Assembly: GCA_963825255.1 (NCBI GenBank)
Contig: CAWGSF010000009.1
Span: 744,001 to 808,000, forward strand
DNA length: 64,000 bases
Direction of reading: 5' to 3'
Source of the DNA: JAIBJN01 sp963825255
GTDB lineage: Bacteria > Actinomycetota > Thermoleophilia > Gaiellales > Gaiellaceae
Part shown: positions 44,902 through 53,341 of the stretch, piece after piece
Position numbering within the stretch: the stretch's first letter is position 1
How the letters are laid out: each line of letters begins with the position of its first letter
Made by a program: the position numbers and the translations under genes
Notes under the pieces: model-generated
The model's database searches: none
What the model saw: the letters and a program-made list of their open reading frames with translations, nothing else
Told to the model about the DNA's origin: nothing

Positions 44902-46015
44902 GTGAGAGGCCGCTACCGCATCCTCCTGGGCATGGCAGCCGGGGTGGGAAAGTCGTACCGGATGCTCCTCGAGGGTCGCGAGGCCAAGGAGCGCGGGGTG
45001 GACGTCGTCATCGGCTATCTCGAGCCCCACGATCGGCCGGAGACGATCGCGCTGGCCGAGGGCCTCGAGGTCGTCCCCCGGAGTCGCGTCGACCACGACC
45101 GGCTCGTCGTGGAGGAGATGGACGTCGACGCGATTCTCCGCCGCGCCCCGGAGCTCGCGCTCGTCGACGAGCTCGCCCACACGAACGCGCGCGAATCACG
45201 GAACGTCAAGCGCTACGAGGACATCGACGAGATCCTCGACGCGGGCATCGACGTGACCTCGACCGTGAACGTCCAGCATCTCGAGAGCCTGAACGACGCC
45301 GTCTTCGAGCTCACCGGCGTACGCGTCCGCGAGACCTTCCCCGACCGGATCCTCGACAAGGCCGACCAGGTCGTCCTGGTCGACATCACGCCCGAGGAGC
45401 TCCAGGAGCGCCTGTACGCGGGAAAGGTCTACCCGAAGGAGCGTGCCGAGGCCGCGCTCCTCAACTTCTTTCGCTACGAGAACCTCGCCTCGCTCCGCGA
45501 GCTGGCGCTCCTCGAGGTCGCCGAGGACGTCGAGGCGCGCCGAGCGCCGCGCATCTTCGATCCGCTCGGAGAGAAGCCCGTCGCCGAGCGCATCCTCGCC
45601 CTCATCACGCCGCAGGCGAGGTCGCAGCGGCTCATGCGCCGCGCCTGGCGCTCGGCGCAGCGGCTCTCGGCCGACATGGACGTGCTCTGGGTGCGGCGCC
45701 CCGATCAGAAGCTGGCCGAGGAGGCAGCGTGCCCAGCTGACCGAGCTGCGCCGGCTCGGCGTCGTGCTCGGCGCCCATTTCCTGGAAGAGGAGTCGGACG
45801 ACTTCGTCGAGGCCGTCCGCGCGGTCGCGGCCGACCGCGGGACGACATACGTCTTCCTCGGCACGCCGGACAGCCGCCGCCGCGAGGAGGTGGTGAAGAG
45901 CTCCCTCGTCATGCGCCTCGTCAGGGCTCTTCCCGGCGTGGACATCAGGATCGTCGCCGACCCGACCCGCCGCGAGGAGCTCGCGCTCGGAAGCCGGCCG
46001 GCGCGCGACGACTGA
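44902..46015 (+). CDS. Stand-alone KdpD N-terminal sensor plus Usp domain (frameshifted near 45723)
   Basis: KdpD domain with Walker A LGMAAGVGKSYRMLLEGREA, VVIGYLEPHDRPET, LVDELAHTNA and VNVQHLESLNDAV (about 1-210), then a Usp-like domain (AQLTELRRLGVVLG...VMRLVRALPGVDIRIV). It ends before any membrane or kinase domain. An extra G near 45723 splits it. With the kinase at 37856 it makes a full KdpD divided over two genes on either side of kdpACB. Short KdpD forms are known in cyanobacteria and Deinococcus. Confidence 0.88.
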
Positions 46016-46126
46016 CGGTTCGGCTAGCCGTACCGCCAATCGCCGGGTACCCGGCTTCCGGGCCCGACGCGCGGTCGCGAGAGTCGGTGGCGCTCGTCGA
46101 CACGCTCCGATCCGACGGAGGAAGCC

Positions 46127-46276
46127 ATGACAACCGCCATCGCACCCGAACGAGATTCCGCAAGGCTCGACCAGCTCCGAGCGCTGATCGAGGTCGAGGC
46201 AAGGCCGTCCACGACCCCGGCGAGCTCTTCCGGGCGAGCCACGCCGTTCGACCGGCGCGCACGTAGGGCCGTCTAG
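46127..46276 (+). CDS. Small ORF with strong ribosome site
   Basis: ATG 46127 follows GGAGGAAG by 3 nt. It reads MTTAIAPERDSARLDQLRAL then IEVE and ends at TAG 46276 (49 aa). A one-base shift after IEVE would instead give GKAVHDPGELFRASHAVRP. No family is recognised. The rest of the 46016-46272 gap shows nothing else. Confidence 0.35.
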   Translation: MTTAIAPERDSARLDQLRALIEVEARPSTTPASSSGRATPFDRRARRAV

Positions 46277-46710
46277 CCCTTGTCCCTGAGCAGCGCCTCG
46301 ATGCCGTCGAGGCGCTCGTCGATCCTTTCGAGCCTTGCTGCGTGCACGTCGTCCATCTCGCCCCGGAGCCGGGTGCGCGCTCGCTCGACGAACATCGCCG
46401 TGATCGAGGCGGTCACGACGGTCACGAACCCGATGCCGAGGAGCATGACGATCGTTCCGATGAGCCGGCCGACGGCGGTGGTCGGAACGACGTCGCCGTA
46501 GCCGACCGTCGTCACCGTCTGCACCGCCCACCAGAGAGCGGTGCCGATCGTCGGGAAGTCCTCGTCGTCGAGGAGCCAGATCGCGAACGCGGCGATGATC
46601 GTGACGGCGAGCGTCGCGACCGCGATGTACTGCCCGGCCCTGCGCGCCGTCAGGGTGCTGCTGGCCAGGCGCTCGAGCTGGCGATCGCTTCGACTCTGAG
46701 GGGCTGCCAC
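46273..46710 (-). CDS. Two-TM potassium channel (KcsA-like)
   Basis: 145 aa: TM1 (YIAVATLAVTIIAAFAIWLL), pore with selectivity filter TTVGYGD, TM2 (IGTIVMLLGIGFVTVVTASI) and a C-terminal coiled coil (ERIDERLDGIEALL). It forms a tetramer. The only reasonable start is GTG 46710, which lies in the arm of an 18-bp perfect inverted repeat; AATAGT lies 6 nt upstream. It is close to the kdp genes but on the other strand. Confidence 0.88.
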   Translation of the reverse strand: MAAPQSRSDRQLERLASSTLTARRAGQYIAVATLAVTIIAAFAIWLLDDEDFPTIGTALWWAVQTVTTVGYGDVVPTTAVGRLIGTIVMLLGIGFVTVVTASITAMFVERARTRLRGEMDDVHAARLERIDERLDGIEALLRDKG

Positions 46711-46744
46711 GGCCCCACTATTCGGCGTGGGGCCGTGGCAGCCC
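46701..46744 (-). terminator. 18-bp perfect hairpin between membrane protein gene and K+ channel gene
   Basis: GGGCTGCCACGGCCCCAC (46701-46718) pairs fully with 46727-46744; the loop is 8 nt. It follows the stop of the 46762 gene and covers the start codon of the channel gene, so it may end transcription and also hide that start in read-through RNA. Confidence 0.6.
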
Positions 46745-46761
46745 TGCCTATCTCGCTCCGG

Positions 46762-47208
46762 CTAGTACCCCTCTTCGATCGTGTTCCAGCGTGCGGTCAG
46801 GTAGTAGATGACCACGATGTCGAGCGTGATGATGAGGATCGACCAGAGCGGGTACCAGGTCATCCAGCCGATCTGGGCGATCGCGTTGAGCCCGACGAAG
46901 AAGACGGCCGTCCAGCGCGCCCAGCCGGCGTTCCCGAAGAGCCCCAGGCCCGTGCAGAGGATGATGACGCCCATGAGGAGGTGGAACCAGCCCCAGGTCG
47001 TGGTGTCCCAGACGATGAGGTCGCCGCTCGCCGACCGCGTCAACACCTCGTCCTGGAAGATGGCGCCGAGGCCCCAGAGAATGTTGAGACAGCCGATGAT
47101 GAAGAGGACGATGGCGGCGAAGTAGACCCACCCGCTCTGCGTCCCCGTCGGGCGGGTGGATGCGGCCTCGCGCTGGGTCTGCGTCGCCTGCGTGCGCGGA
47201 TCGCCCAT
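46762..47208 (-). CDS. Four-TM membrane protein (DUF7144-like)
   Basis: 148 aa with four helices, beginning GWVYFAAIVLFIIGCLNILWG, then GWFHLLMGVIILCTGLGLF, WARWTAVFFVGLNAIAQIG and a last helix ending TLDIVVIYYLTARW. This is the pattern of a common actinobacterial family of unknown function. AGGAAAGGAG precedes ATG. Confidence 0.7.
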   Translation of the reverse strand: MGDPRTQATQTQREAASTRPTGTQSGWVYFAAIVLFIIGCLNILWGLGAIFQDEVLTRSASGDLIVWDTTTWGWFHLLMGVIILCTGLGLFGNAGWARWTAVFFVGLNAIAQIGWMTWYPLWSILIITLDIVVIYYLTARWNTIEEGY

Positions 47209-47266
47209 ACGAAAGCTCCTTTCCTGGCTTGTTTCCGCGATTCTGGCACGGGCGGCGGACGCTCGC

Positions 47267-47272
47267 TACGCT
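47267..47272 (+). promoter_or_regulatory. Candidate leaderless -10 (TACGCT)
   Basis: 6 nt before GTG 47279. Confidence 0.4.
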
Positions 47273-47278
47273 CGCGCC

Positions 47279-48004
47279 GTGACCGGCGAGTCCGACACGC
47301 TCGTCTTCGTTCCTGCCTGGAACGAGGAGAAGAACCTCCCGGCGGTGCTCGACGAGCTCGGCTCCGAGCTCGCGGAGGCGGACGTCCTCGTCGTCGACGA
47401 CGGCTCCACCGACGCCACCGCGAAGGTCGCCCGCGACCACGGCGCCGAGGTCCTCAGCTTCGGCGCCAACCGGGGGCTCCCGTACGGCATCGCCGCCGGC
47501 TACGCCTACGCGGCGGAGCACGGGTACGCCTACTGCGGGCGGGTGGACGCGGACGGCCAGCACCCGGTCGCCGAGCTCGCGCGGCTCCTCGAGCGGGTCC
47601 GGGCCGACGCCTGCGACGTGGCGGTGGGGTCGCGCTTCGCCGCCGGCGACGGGTACGAGCCCGACCGCTACCGTCCGAGCCCTGCGCGGGTCGTCGGGAC
47701 GTCGCTCCTGCGCCGGGGGATGCGCGTCGCCCTCGGCCGGCCCTTCTCGGACGCGACCAGCGGCATGTACGCGGTCAACGAGAAGGCGATGCCGATCCTC
47801 TCGGAGCCGTACGGCACGGGCGCGCCCGAGGTGGAGGCGCTCCTGCGCCTGCGTGACGCCGGTCTCCGCGTCGACGAGGTGCCGGTCCACATGCGGGAGC
47901 GTGCGAGCGGCGAGTCGAAGCTCGTCGGCAAGAAGGCGGCGCTGCTCGTCCTCACCGTGATCGGCACGCTCGTCGCGTACCGGCGCGTCCGCGGCTCGAA
48001 GTAG
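47279..48004 (+). CDS. Family 2 glycosyltransferase
   Basis: GT-A fold: VFVPAWNEEKNLPAVLDEL, VLVVDDGSTDATA, then the metal-binding RVDADGQHP (DxD type) and FSDATSGMYAVN. 241 aa, soluble with a possible C-terminal hydrophobic helix (ALLVLTVIGTLVAY). Resembles dolichyl/polyprenyl-phosphate mannose or glucose transferases. The acceptor is not evident from context. Confidence 0.8.
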   Translation: MTGESDTLVFVPAWNEEKNLPAVLDELGSELAEADVLVVDDGSTDATAKVARDHGAEVLSFGANRGLPYGIAAGYAYAAEHGYAYCGRVDADGQHPVAELARLLERVRADACDVAVGSRFAAGDGYEPDRYRPSPARVVGTSLLRRGMRVALGRPFSDATSGMYAVNEKAMPILSEPYGTGAPEVEALLRLRDAGLRVDEVPVHMRERASGESKLVGKKAALLVLTVIGTLVAYRRVRGSK

Positions 48005-48014
48005 CGGCGCCGGT

Positions 48015-48668
48015 CTAGCCGGGAAGGATGGTGTGCGCGCCGCCGAGGCGCTCGCGCGCCCAGTCCCGCCACCCCTCGGCCAGCTCGGGGGCGCCGAGGA
48101 GCTCCTCGGCCCGGTCGCGGTCGCCGTGGTAGATGCGGGCCACGTCGCCGACGGTGAGACGGTGCGACGGGCGGCCGACGACCCGCACGGGATCGCCCGC
48201 TCCGAGCTCGCCCTCCTCGACGATCCTGAGGTAGGCGCCGGGCCGCCCTGCGGCGGCGAAGAAGACCGGGAACTCGGGGTCGCCCATGCGCGCGCCGAGC
48301 TTCCAGCAGGGCGTGCGGGGCTGCGAGACCTCGAGGACCGTCGAGCCGATCTCCCAGCGCTCGCCGATGAGCGCTCCCGTCACGTCGAGGCCCGAGAGCG
48401 TCAGGTTCTCGCCGAACGTCCCCTCGGTCACGGGCCGCTCGAGCTCCTCCGCCCACCAGTCGAGGTCCTCGCGCGCGTACGCGTAGACGGCCTTGTCGGG
48501 GCCGCCGTGGAAGGTGCGGTCGGCCTGGTCGTCGCCGGCGAGGTTGACGCCCGCGACGGCGACCCTGCCCCCCACGGGCTCCTTCCAGATGGCCGTCGTC
48601 GCCCGTCTCCCGAGCCATTCGATCTCACGAGGCGTGCCGACGTTCACCGAGAGAAGAGAGCCCTCCAT
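48015..48668 (-). CDS. MOSC-domain protein
   Basis: 217 aa. MOSC features: GVNLAGDDQADRTFHGGPDK near 40-60, GTFGENLTLSGLD, then a conserved cysteine in QPRTPCWKLGARMGDP. These are YiiM-like molybdenum-cofactor sulfur-carrier domains, which act on N-hydroxylated bases or carry sulfur. ATG 48668 is chosen; longer starts overlap the divergent promoter. TACGGT lies 9 nt upstream. Confidence 0.85.
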   Translation of the reverse strand: MEGSLLSVNVGTPREIEWLGRRATTAIWKEPVGGRVAVAGVNLAGDDQADRTFHGGPDKAVYAYAREDLDWWAEELERPVTEGTFGENLTLSGLDVTGALIGERWEIGSTVLEVSQPRTPCWKLGARMGDPEFPVFFAAAGRPGAYLRIVEEGELGAGDPVRVVGRPSHRLTVGDVARIYHGDRDRAEELLGAPELAEGWRDWARERLGGAHTILPG

Positions 48669-48716
48669 CGTCTGGGAACCGTAGCTCCGTCGCTTCCGGT
48701 CGTCGCCTCGTGACGC

Positions 48717-48722
48717 TACGAT
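48717..48722 (+). promoter_or_regulatory. Candidate -10 (TACGAT) of the zinc peptidase gene
   Basis: 8 nt before ATG 48731. Confidence 0.4.
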
Positions 48723-48730
48723 CAGATCCG

Positions 48731-49417
48731 ATGGGCGGCTGGGGTATCTACTTCCTGTTCCTCGTTCCACCCCTGCTTCTGGGCCTGTGGGTGCAGCACC
48801 GGCTGAAGAAGACGTTCGCCGAGCAGGCGCAGGTGCAGGTGGCGAACGGGATGACGGGCGCCCAGGTCGCCAGGACGATCCTCGACGCCAACGGCCTCCA
48901 AGAGGTCCCGGTGGCGCCCTCGCCCGGCGGCGCGCTCTCGGACCACTACGACCCGCGCAAGCGCTCCGTCCACCTCTCGCAACCCGTGCACGACGAGGTG
49001 TCGGTGAGCGCCACGGCGGTCGCGGCGCATGAGGTCGGCCACGCGATCCAGCACAAGGAGGCCTACTCCTTCTTCCGGTTCCGCTCGGCCCTGTTCCCCG
49101 CGGTCGCGTTCTCGTCGAGCATCTGGATGTACCTCCTGATCGCCGGCGTGCTGTTCAACGCGGCGGGTCTCGTGCTCGTCGCGGTCGTCCTCTACACGGT
49201 CGCGGTCCTCTTCCAGTTCGTGACCCTGCCGGTCGAGTTCGACGCCTCGCGGCGTGCAGCCGTGCAGCTCTCGAACCTCGGGCTGACCGCCACCCAGGAG
49301 ACTGCGGGCGTGAAGAAGGTGTTGAACGCGGCCGCGTGGACCTACGTCGCCGGCGCGCTGGCAGCGCTCACGCAGCTCCTCTACTTCGTTCTCGTCTTCC
49401 TGGGGAACCGGGACTAG
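48731..49417 (+). CDS. Membrane zinc metallopeptidase, YugP family
   Basis: 228 aa, with an N-terminal helix (YFLFLVPPLLLGLWVQ), SDHYDPRKRSVHLS, the zinc motif AVAAHEVGHAIQHKE near residue 100, then three membrane helices. This is Zn_peptidase_2 (YugP) order and length. Substrate unknown. Confidence 0.88.
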   Translation: MGGWGIYFLFLVPPLLLGLWVQHRLKKTFAEQAQVQVANGMTGAQVARTILDANGLQEVPVAPSPGGALSDHYDPRKRSVHLSQPVHDEVSVSATAVAAHEVGHAIQHKEAYSFFRFRSALFPAVAFSSSIWMYLLIAGVLFNAAGLVLVAVVLYTVAVLFQFVTLPVEFDASRRAAVQLSNLGLTATQETAGVKKVLNAAAWTYVAGALAALTQLLYFVLVFLGNRD

Positions 49418-49451
49418 CGACCGGCGTCCCGGCGCGGCGAGGCCGGCGACG

Positions 49452-49457
49452 TATCAT
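49452..49457 (+). promoter_or_regulatory. Candidate leaderless -10 (TATCAT)
   Basis: 7 nt before ATG 49465. Confidence 0.45.
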
Positions 49458-49464
49458 CGGGACG

Positions 49465-50841
49465 ATGTTCTTCCGGCAGGTCCTGCACGGCGATCTCGGC
49501 TGTGCCTCCTATGTCGTCGCCGACGGCGGCGCGGCCGCCGTCATCGACCCGAAGTGGGAGATCGAGGACTACCTGGAGCTCGCGGAGGAGCACGGCTTCG
49601 CCATCCGCCACATCCTCGAGACGCACAACCACGCCGACCACGTGTCCGGGAAGGGGCGCCTGGCGCAGGCGACCGGCGCCGAGATCCACGTCCCCGCGAA
49701 CGCCGACGTCGAGTTCGAGAGCACGCCACTCGCCGACGGCGACACCGTCTCGGTCGGCGAGTGACCATCACGGCCCTGGCGACGCCCGGGCACCGGCCCG
49801 AGCACACCGCGTACCTCGTCGCGGACGAGAGCCGCGGGTCGGAGCCCTGGCTGGCGATCACGGGCGACTCGCTCTTCGTCGGCGACGTCGCCCGCCCCGG
49901 ACCTCGCGGTCGAGGCCGAGGAGGGCGCGCACGGCCTCTACGGCTCGCTGAAGCGCCTCCTCGCGCTCGACGACTTCGCCGAGGTGTGGCCGGGCCACAT
50001 CGGCGGCTCCCTCTGCGGCGGCGCGGGGATGAGCGAGAAGCCCGGGACGACGATTGGCTTCGAGCGCCGCTTCAACCGCCTGCTCGCGAGCGACGACGAG
50101 GCGGCGTTCGTGCGCGCGCTCACGGGGTCGCTCGCGCCCCAGCCCCCGAACTTCAAGCGGATCGTCGAGCTCAACAAGGGGCCGCTGCTCACCGAGGCCG
50201 CTCCGCTCGACCTCCTGGCGCCCGAGGCGGTCAAGGCGCGCCTCGCCGCCGGGGCCACGCTCCTCGACGGCCGCGACACGCGCGAGTACGACGCCCTCCA
50301 CGTTCCCGGCTCCATCAACGTGACGATGGTGCGGGCCGCCGTCGGCACGCGGTCGGCCTGGGTCGTCGACCCGGAGAGCGAGGTCGTGGTCGCGGCCGCC
50401 ACGGACGAGGAGGGGCGCCGCATGGGCAGGCTGCTCGAGGCGGTCGGGTTCCGCCGCCTCGCCGGCGTGCTCGCCGGCGGCGTCGAGGCCTGGCGGGACG
50501 CCGGCGAGCCGGTCGAGTCGACGCCGGCCATCGGGATCCCGGAGCTCGCCGAGCGGCTGAGGCGCGGCGAGGTCAGGCTGCTCGACGTCCGCGACGAGGA
50601 CGAGTGGGAGGAGGGCCACGTCGAGGGCTCGGTCCACGTGCCGTACCACGAGCTTCGGGACGGCGTGCCGGACGGCGTGCGAAACGGCGGCCGTCTCCTC
50701 GCGGTCGCCTGCTCGGCCGGCAACCGGAGCTCCATCGCGGTCTCGCTCCTCCGTCGCGCCGGCCTCGACGACGTCGTCCACGTCGCCGACGGCGGCATCG
50801 CCGAGCTGCCCGGCGAGGGCATCGAGCTCGTGAGGGACTGA
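49465..50841 (+). CDS. MBL-fold protein with two rhodanese domains (frameshifted near 49761 and 49897)
   Basis: Metallo-beta-lactamase fold of the persulfide dioxygenase/ETHE1 group: THNHADHVSGK near residue 52 and VWPGHIGGSLCGG near 170. Then rhodanese 1 (LLDGRDTREYDALHVPGSINV, no Cys in its active loop) and rhodanese 2 (LLDVRDEDEWEEGHVEGSVH, catalytic Cys in VACSAGNRSS). A missing G near 49761 and an extra C near 49897 split it into three frames. It likely oxidises or transfers persulfide sulfur. Confidence 0.82.
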
Positions 50842-50872
50842 GAGCGAGCCGAGAAGCGAAGCGGGCTCTTGC

Positions 50873-50878
50873 TACACT
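50873..50878 (+). promoter_or_regulatory. tRNA-Met -10 (TACACT)
   Basis: 11 nt before the tRNA 5' end, same as at tRNA-Tyr. Confidence 0.6.
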
Positions 50879-50889
50879 CCGCCGCGCAG

Positions 50890-50963
50890 GGCGGCGTAGC
50901 TCAGCTGGTTAGAGCAGCGGAATCATAATCCGTGTGTCGTAGGTTCGAGTCCTACCGCCGCTA
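50890..50963 (+). tRNA. tRNA-Met (CAU), elongator type
   Basis: Acceptor GGCGGCG/CGCCGCT (first pair G-U), D-arm AGCTCAGCTGGTTAGAGC, anticodon loop ATCATAA, T-arm GTAGG-TTCGAGT-CCTAC and discriminator A. A tRNA-Ile2 with a modified CAU anticodon cannot be fully excluded. Confidence 0.9.
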
Positions 50964-50995
50964 CCTGGAATCCCCTCTGAGACGAACCGAAGACG

Positions 50996-51157
50996 ATGGC
51001 AACCGGAGTACGAGTCGCGATCACGCTCGCCTGCACCGAGTGCAAGCGGCGCAACTACCAGACCCAGAAGTCGAAGCGGAACACGCCCGATCGCTTCGAG
51101 GCGAGGAAGTACTGCCGCTGGTGCGGGTCCCACACCCTGCACCGGGAGACCCGCTGA
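50996..51157 (+). CDS. rpmG: 50S ribosomal protein L33
   Basis: 53 aa with the zinc-binding form: CTEC near residue 13 and CRWC near 39 (C+ type), and RNYQTQKSKRNTPDR. Just after tRNA-Met and before secE, a classical order. Confidence 0.95.
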   Translation: MATGVRVAITLACTECKRRNYQTQKSKRNTPDRFEARKYCRWCGSHTLHRETR

Positions 51158-51160
51158 GCC

Positions 51161-51484
51161 ATGGCGCGGCCGTCCCGCACCCGCCGGAAGCGCAGTGACT
51201 TCCAGGCGCCGGCGCAGCCCGAGCGCTGCGCGCGTGCGCGCCAGGTCAAGCCGACCGGCCAGACGAAGAGCCAGACCGGCCAGAAGAAGGAGCGCCGCGG
51301 CGGCTTCAGGACCTTCGTCGGCGAGTCCTGGGCCGAGCTCCGCAAGGTCGACTGGCCCGGCCGGCAGCAGCTGATCTCGGCGACGGTCGTGGTCATCATC
51401 GCGGTCGCCATCGTCGGCGCGTATCTCTTCGCCGCCGACTGGGTGTCCCAGCGCTTCGTCCGCGACGTCCTCCTCAACCTCTAG
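51161..51484 (+). CDS. secE: Preprotein translocase subunit SecE
   Basis: 107 aa. A long basic N-terminus (RTRRKRSDFQ...KPTGQTKSQTGQKK) precedes the SecE core: FVGESWAELRKVDWPGRQQL and one helix VVVIIAVAIVGAYLFAADWV. Starts 3 bases after rpmG and leads nusG. Confidence 0.95.
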   Translation: MARPSRTRRKRSDFQAPAQPERCARARQVKPTGQTKSQTGQKKERRGGFRTFVGESWAELRKVDWPGRQQLISATVVVIIAVAIVGAYLFAADWVSQRFVRDVLLNL

Positions 51485-51500
51485 GAGCACTGGGCCGCCG

Positions 51501-52031
51501 ATGTTCCGCTGGTACGTCATCAACACCTACTCGGGCCACGAGAACAAGGTCAAGACGAACCTGGAGCACCGCATCGTCTCGATGGGGCAGCAGCCGCGGT
51601 TCCGCCGCGTCGTCGTCCCGACCGAGCAGGTCGTGGAGACGAAGGACGGCCAGAAGGTCCAGACCGAGAAGCGCGTCCTTCCCGGCTACGTCCTCGTCAA
51701 CATGGACATGTCGGACGAGGCCTGGACGGTCGTGAAGAACACGCCGGGCGTCACCGGCTTCGTCGGCTCGGGCACGAAGCCGGTGCCGCTGTCGCAGCCG
51801 GAGGTCGACCGCATCCTCCACACGGCGACCGCCGCCGCCGACCGGCCGAGAACCACGGTCGAGTTCGAGCTGGGGGAGACCGTGAAGATCACGTCCGGCT
51901 CGCTCTCGGACTTCGACGGCGAGGTGATCGACGTCAACTCCGACCAGCAGAAGCTCAAGGTGCTCGTCAACATCTTCGAGCGCCAGACGCCCGTCGAGGT
52001 GAGCTTCGACCAGGTCAAGAAGATGGACTAG
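51501..52031 (+). CDS. nusG: Transcription antitermination factor NusG
   Basis: 176 aa: NGN domain (WYVINTYSGHENKVKTNLEH, KRVLPGYVLVNM, TPGVTGFVG) and C-terminal KOW domain (VKITSGSLSDFDGEVIDVN). Links RNA polymerase to ribosomes or Rho. Confidence 0.97.
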   Translation: MFRWYVINTYSGHENKVKTNLEHRIVSMGQQPRFRRVVVPTEQVVETKDGQKVQTEKRVLPGYVLVNMDMSDEAWTVVKNTPGVTGFVGSGTKPVPLSQPEVDRILHTATAAADRPRTTVEFELGETVKITSGSLSDFDGEVIDVNSDQQKLKVLVNIFERQTPVEVSFDQVKKMD

Positions 52032-52040
52032 GCAGAGGAA

Positions 52041-52466
52041 ATGGCGAAGAAGGTTCTGACACTCATCAAGCTCCAGATCCCCGGCGGGCAGGCCAACCCT
52101 GCCCCGCCCGTGGGCCCTGCGCTGGGCCAGCACGGGGTCAACATCATGGAGTTCTGCAAGGCGTTCAACGCCCAGACCCAGCAGGAGAACGGGCGCATCA
52201 TCCCCGTCGAGATCACGGTCTTCGAGGACCGCTCGTTCACGTTCATCACCAAGACCCCTCCGGCGGCCGTCCTCATCAAGGAGGCCCTCCGGCTCGACAA
52301 GGGCTCCGCGGAGCCGAACCGCGAGAAGGTCGGGACGATCTCGGCCGCCCAGGTGCGCCAGATCGCCGAGACGAAGCTCGAGGACCTGAACGCGCGGGAC
52401 GTCGAGCAGGCCATGCGGATCATCGAGGGGACGGCCCGCTCCATGGGCGTGGAGGTCGCGAGGTAA
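52041..52466 (+). CDS. rplK: 50S ribosomal protein L11
   Basis: 141 aa: LIKLQIPGGQANPAPPVGPA at the start and a C-terminal rRNA-binding domain (VGTISAAQVRQIAETKLEDL). Full length; overlaps rplA by one base. Confidence 0.98.
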   Translation: MAKKVLTLIKLQIPGGQANPAPPVGPALGQHGVNIMEFCKAFNAQTQQENGRIIPVEITVFEDRSFTFITKTPPAAVLIKEALRLDKGSAEPNREKVGTISAAQVRQIAETKLEDLNARDVEQAMRIIEGTARSMGVEVAR

Positions 52467-53197
52467 TGGCCAGGCACGGGAAGCGCTACATCAGCGCGCG
52501 CGGGAAGATCGACCGCGAGCAGGTCTACTCGCCGGCCGAGGCCGTCCGGCTCCTCAAGGAGCTCGATCCGGCAAAGTTCGACGAGACCGTCGAGGTGCAC
52601 TTCAGCCTCGGCCTCAACGTCCGCCACGCCGACCAGCAGCTTCGCGGCACGCTCATGCTCCCGCACGGGACGGGCAAGGACGTCCGCATCGCCGTCTTCG
52701 CCGAGGGCGAGAAGGCGCGCGAGGCCGAGGAGGCCGGCGCCGACGTCGTCGGGGCCGCCGACCTGGCCGCGCAGATCGAGGAAGGCTTCGACGACTTCGA
52801 CGTCGCCGTCGCCACGCCCGACATGATGGCCACCGTCGGGAAGCTCGGCAGGATCCTCGGCCCGCGCGGGAAGATGCCGAACCCGAAGGCGGGGACGGTC
52901 ACCTTCGACGTGGGCAAGGCCGTCCGCGACTCGAAGGCGGGCAAGCTCGAGTACCGCACCGACCGAGGCGCCAACGTCCACCTCGCGATCGGCCGCAAGA
53001 GCTTCGACGAGCGCACGCTCCTCGAGAACTACGCGACCGTCGTCGAGGAGATCGTCCGCGCCAAGCCGTCCGCGGCCAAGGGCCGCTACATCCACACGAT
53101 CACGCTGACGAGCTCGATGGGGCCCGGCATCCGCGTCGACCCGTCGCGAACCCGGGACGTCGCCGCCGAGCTCGAGGAGGCCCCGGCCCCGGCCTAG
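52466..53197 (+). CDS. rplA: 50S ribosomal protein L1
   Basis: 243 aa: ETVEVHFSLGLNVRHADQQL, GTVTFDVGKAV and THTITLTSS-type end (YIHTITLTSSMGPGIRVDPS). Two-domain L1 fold; can repress its own mRNA in other bacteria. Confidence 0.98.
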   Translation: MARHGKRYISARGKIDREQVYSPAEAVRLLKELDPAKFDETVEVHFSLGLNVRHADQQLRGTLMLPHGTGKDVRIAVFAEGEKAREAEEAGADVVGAADLAAQIEEGFDDFDVAVATPDMMATVGKLGRILGPRGKMPNPKAGTVTFDVGKAVRDSKAGKLEYRTDRGANVHLAIGRKSFDERTLLENYATVVEEIVRAKPSAAKGRYIHTITLTSSMGPGIRVDPSRTRDVAAELEEAPAPA

Positions 53198-53199
53198 AT

Positions 53200-53330
53200 T
53201 TCCCGTCAGAAGCCCGTCGCCAGAGACAGCCGGCGGCCCTACGGGGCGTAAGTCCTGCCGAGGCGGCTCGAGGAGAAGGACTCATCTCTGCTCGTGCCCG
53301 CCCGGAAGGCGGGCACGTGTCGTTACGAAG
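53200..53330 (+). ncRNA. Ribosomal protein L10 leader
   Basis: About 140 bp between rplA and rplJ. It contains AGACAGCCGG, GGCGTAAGTCCTGCCGAGG and a final hairpin GTGCCCGCC-CGGAA-GGCGGGCAC (53294-53316) before the ribosome site AAGGAGG. Location and the CCTGCCGAGG block fit the L10(L12) autoregulatory leader. Confidence 0.85.
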
Positions 53331-53341
53331 GAGGTGATCCG

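Noticed and set aside
46016..46126. Promoter or RNA gene in the gap after the KdpD sensor
   Set aside because: No -10, hairpin or conserved motif beyond weak inverted CCGGGTACCCGG; nothing reportable.
49762..49764. TGA as the true end of the MBL protein
   Set aside because: The next frame continues the MBL fold (ALATPGHRPEHTAYLV) without its own start, so a missing base is likelier.
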